Shown here: positions 15,845-17,372 of the stretch, in pieces
Numbering within the stretch: position 1 is the stretch's first letter
Layout of the letters: each line of letters begins with the position of its first letter
Assembly: GCA_963657295.1 (NCBI GenBank)
Contig: CAVKMX010000044.1
Span: 1-17,372, forward strand
Source of the DNA: CAG-791 sp963657295
Lineage (GTDB): Bacteria > Bacillota > Clostridia > Lachnospirales > Lachnospiraceae
Length of the DNA stretch: 17,372 nucleotides
Direction: 5' to 3'
Translations under genes and position numbers: made by a program
Notes under the pieces: model-generated
The model's database searches: none
Told to the model about the DNA's origin: nothing
The model's input: only the letters and a program-made list of their open reading frames with translations

Positions 15845-16957
15845 ATGGCCCGGATAGATATTATGGAAGACAGAAACGAAATGGAGACACAGCGAACCGA
15901 GGTTCCGGCGGGGCATCGGACATCCGATTATTATTTTGACCTGCCGAAGGAATTGATTGCACAGGATCCCAATGAAGTGCGGGATGCCTGCAGACTGCTG
16001 GTCATTGATCGGGAGACCGGCGCATTGGAACATCGGGTGTTCCATGACATCATCGATTACCTGAAGCCGGGTGAGACCCTGGTCCTCAACAACACCCGGG
16101 TGATACCGGCAAGGCTCCTGGGGACAAAGGAGGGAACCGGTGCCAATGCAGAGATTCTGCTGCTGAAGCGGCGCGGGGACGATGTGTGGGAGACGTTGGT
16201 GCGTCCCGGGAAGAAGCTTCGTCCTGGAGCCAGGGTGATCTTCGGAGACGGGCTTCTCACGGCAGAGATTCTTGACATCGTGGAGGAGGGAAACCGTCTG
16301 GTGAAATTTCATTATGACGGTATTTTCGAGGAGGTGCTGGACCGTCTGGGCGAGATGCCGCTTCCTCCGTATATCACGCACAAGCTGGAAAATCCGGAAA
16401 TGTACCAGACCGTGTATGCCAGATTCGACGGGAGCGCCGCAGCTCCCACGGCAGGCCTTCATTTCACGAAGGATCTTCTGCAGAGGATTCAGGACAAAGG
16501 AGTGAACCTGGCGTACGTGACGCTTCATGTGGGCCTTGGAACCTTCCGGCCGGTGAAGGTGGACGATGTGACGAACCATCACATGCACACGGAGTGGTAC
16601 AACGTATCCGAAGAGGCGGCAGACCTGATCAACCGCACAAAGGAGGCCGGGAAACGTGTCATCTGCGTCGGTACCACCAGCTGCCGCACCATAGAATCCG
16701 CAGCGAATGAAAGGGGCGTGGTGCAGGCCGGTGCAGACAATACGTCCATTTTCATTTACCCGGGATATCAATTCAAGGTAATGGATGGACTCATCACCAA
16801 TTTCCATCTGCCGGAGTCGACACTGCTGATGCTCGTTTCTGCATTTGCGGGAAGAGAACATATGCTGCATGCCTATCAGGAAGCAGTGAAGGAGCACTAT
16901 CGCTTTTTCTCGTTCGGGGACGCTTGTCTGCTAATTAGAACCGATCGAGACAACTGA
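15845..16957 (+). CDS. queA: S-adenosylmethionine:tRNA ribosyltransferase-isomerase (QueA)
   Basis: Transfers and isomerises the ribose of SAM onto preQ1 at position 34 of tRNAs with GUN anticodons, giving epoxyqueuosine. Family motifs from the 15845 start: TSDYYFDLPKELIAQDP (26-42), LVLNNTRVIPARL (79-91), APTAGLHFT (200-208), LHVGLGTFRPV, CVGTTSCRTIE and HLPESTLLMLVSAFAGRE near the C-terminus. Most QueA proteins begin a few residues before the TSDF-like motif, so the first ~22 residues here are extra. The start is therefore uncertain: ATGs at 15845, 15863 and 15881 are in frame. Only the first has an AGGG-type site (15836-15839), and it is weak. The rest is full length. The usual partner tgt is not in the window. 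Co-transcription with the aminopeptidase is likely given the 33-base gap. Confidence 0.95.
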   Translation: MARIDIMEDRNEMETQRTEVPAGHRTSDYYFDLPKELIAQDPNEVRDACRLLVIDRETGALEHRVFHDIIDYLKPGETLVLNNTRVIPARLLGTKEGTGANAEILLLKRRGDDVWETLVRPGKKLRPGARVIFGDGLLTAEILDIVEEGNRLVKFHYDGIFEEVLDRLGEMPLPPYITHKLENPEMYQTVYARFDGSAAAPTAGLHFTKDLLQRIQDKGVNLAYVTLHVGLGTFRPVKVDDVTNHHMHTEWYNVSEEAADLINRTKEAGKRVICVGTTSCRTIESAANERGVVQAGADNTSIFIYPGYQFKVMDGLITNFHLPESTLLMLVSAFAGREHMLHAYQEAVKEHYRFFSFGDACLLIRTDRDN

Positions 16958-16974
16958 ATTACATTTGAAATGCA

Positions 16975-17015
16975 CGAAATCGCCTCCACCCGTTTTACGG
17001 GTGGAGGCGATTTCG
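16975..17015 (+). terminator. Perfect 18-bp inverted repeat after queA, probable (bidirectional) terminator
   Basis: Bases 16975-16992 are the exact reverse complement of 16998-17015, with a five-base loop (TTTTA). The outer base pairs are A/T-rich on both sides, but there is no long U-tract outside the stem. It could end transcripts from either strand. It lies 17 bases after the queA stop. Confidence 0.7.
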
Positions 17016-17063
17016 AAATACGGGCAATACAGAAGGTGAGGCATTTTCCAAAACGGGCGAAAA

Positions 17064-17072
17064 TGGTACAAT
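17064..17072 (+). promoter_or_regulatory. Extended -10 promoter
   Basis: TGG immediately followed by TACAAT fits an extended -10 element. The matching -35 region (about 17044-17049, TTTTCC) is weak, as is common for this promoter type. A start near 17079 would give a 20-base leader containing AAGGA (17086-17090) before the GTG at 17100. Confidence 0.5.
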
Positions 17073-17099
17073 ATAAGAGAATTTGAAGGACGGGAGTCA

Positions 17100-17372
17100 G
17101 TGCCAGGCGGAAAAGTGAAGAGGTTTCTGCAATATCTCGAAACGGCAATGGATTATGATACGGCTGATCTTGACCGGCTGTTCGCTGAAGAGCTTGGTAT
17201 CACGGAGACTAATCAGATTGTTCAGTTACAAAATCAGAAAACGAGGGCCTGCTATAGATGAGTTGAAGGAAAAGCTGGAAAGCGTCGTTGATGCATATGA
17301 TGATTTTGTTGTTGGGTTGTTATGGGAGGTAAGAGACGGAGACATTGATCGTGACGAGCTGATCTCTTATAT
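17100..17372 (+). pseudogene. Small acidic reading frame, apparently frameshifted, cut by window end
   Basis: No known family is recognised. A GTG at 17100, preceded by AAGGA and GGGAG, opens a 53-codon frame ending with TGA at 17259-17261. It reads with alternating hydrophobic and acidic residues (for example TADLDRLFAEELGIT). A second frame, shifted by one base, is open from 17119 to the window end. Only after about 17245 does that frame look protein-like (IDELKEKLESVVDAYDDFVV, then EVRDGDIDRDELISY). Joining frame one to frame two near 17240-17250 gives one continuous acidic, helical protein. This suggests a one-base insertion in the AAAAC/GAGGG area or a sequencing error. The alternative is two small overlapping genes, but the second frame lacks a good start codon. 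Base composition is lower in GC than the genes before it, which could indicate acquired DNA. Confidence 0.4.

Noticed and set aside
240..16897. Very long reverse-strand open frames (240-2162, 7612-10116, 10261-12573, 14162-16897; 640 to 911 codons)
   Set aside because: Each lies in exact codon register opposite well-identified forward genes (pheA/DUF815, glycohydrolase/pheS, pheT, M18/queA). Reverse stops in that register require TTA, CTA or TCA forward codons, which this GC-rich genome rarely uses. The translations show no recognisable motifs.
1..17372. CRISPR arrays, tRNA genes, transposases, integrases or toxin-antitoxin pairs
   Set aside because: Read by eye, no regularly spaced repeats, cloverleaf-like segments or characteristic mobile-element motifs were found; the small frame at 17100 is too undefined to call a toxin or antitoxin.

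Overview
The window is a gene-dense, GC-rich stretch with every gene on the + strand. Start sites are mostly preceded by strong GGAGG-type ribosome binding sites and promoters look like sigma-A promoters. Several products match versions I associate with anaerobic Clostridia: a PheA dehydratase-ACT protein open at its 5' end, a DUF815 ATPase, a Ppx with an HD tail, an M18 aminopeptidase and a DUF6056-like membrane protein. A GC-rich member of the Lachnospiraceae or a close relative is the best guess. This rests on protein resemblance from memory, not on a search.

Region 1 (1-7386) reads as one long run of closely spaced or overlapping genes: the 3' part of pheA (prephenate dehydratase plus ACT domain), a DUF815 AAA+ ATPase, an exopolyphosphatase (Ppx/GppA with HD domain), polyphosphate kinase 1, a small protein with the layout of a papain/C39-like cysteine peptidase, and a four-helix membrane protein resembling PsiE (phosphate-starvation-inducible family). 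The last four suggest a polyphosphate/phosphate module: one enzyme makes polyP, one degrades it, one is a possible protease whose gene overlaps ppk, and one is a membrane protein of a phosphate-linked family.

Region 2 (7370-8832) starts with a clean sigma-A promoter spanning the psiE-like stop codon. It drives a ~200 nt RNA whose helices fit the 6S RNA architecture: closing stem, large central bubble, terminal arm. A hairpin terminator follows, then an ADP-ribosylglycohydrolase gene with no obvious promoter of its own.

Region 3 (8833-12657) holds pheS-pheT, the two subunits of phenylalanyl-tRNA synthetase. They sit behind a short promoter region with no room for a T-box leader, and a terminator follows. 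Region 4 (12658-16957) holds a polytopic DUF6056-like membrane protein, an M18 aminopeptidase whose real start is probably internal to the longest frame, and queA (queuosine tRNA modification). It ends at a perfect 18-bp inverted repeat.

Region 5 (17016-17372) is different. It is visibly AT-richer (about 40-43% GC in two 60-base lines, against about 63% in one line inside queA). It carries its own extended -10 promoter and a small acidic reading frame that appears frameshifted and runs off the window.

No tRNA, rRNA, CRISPR array, transposase or integrase was seen.
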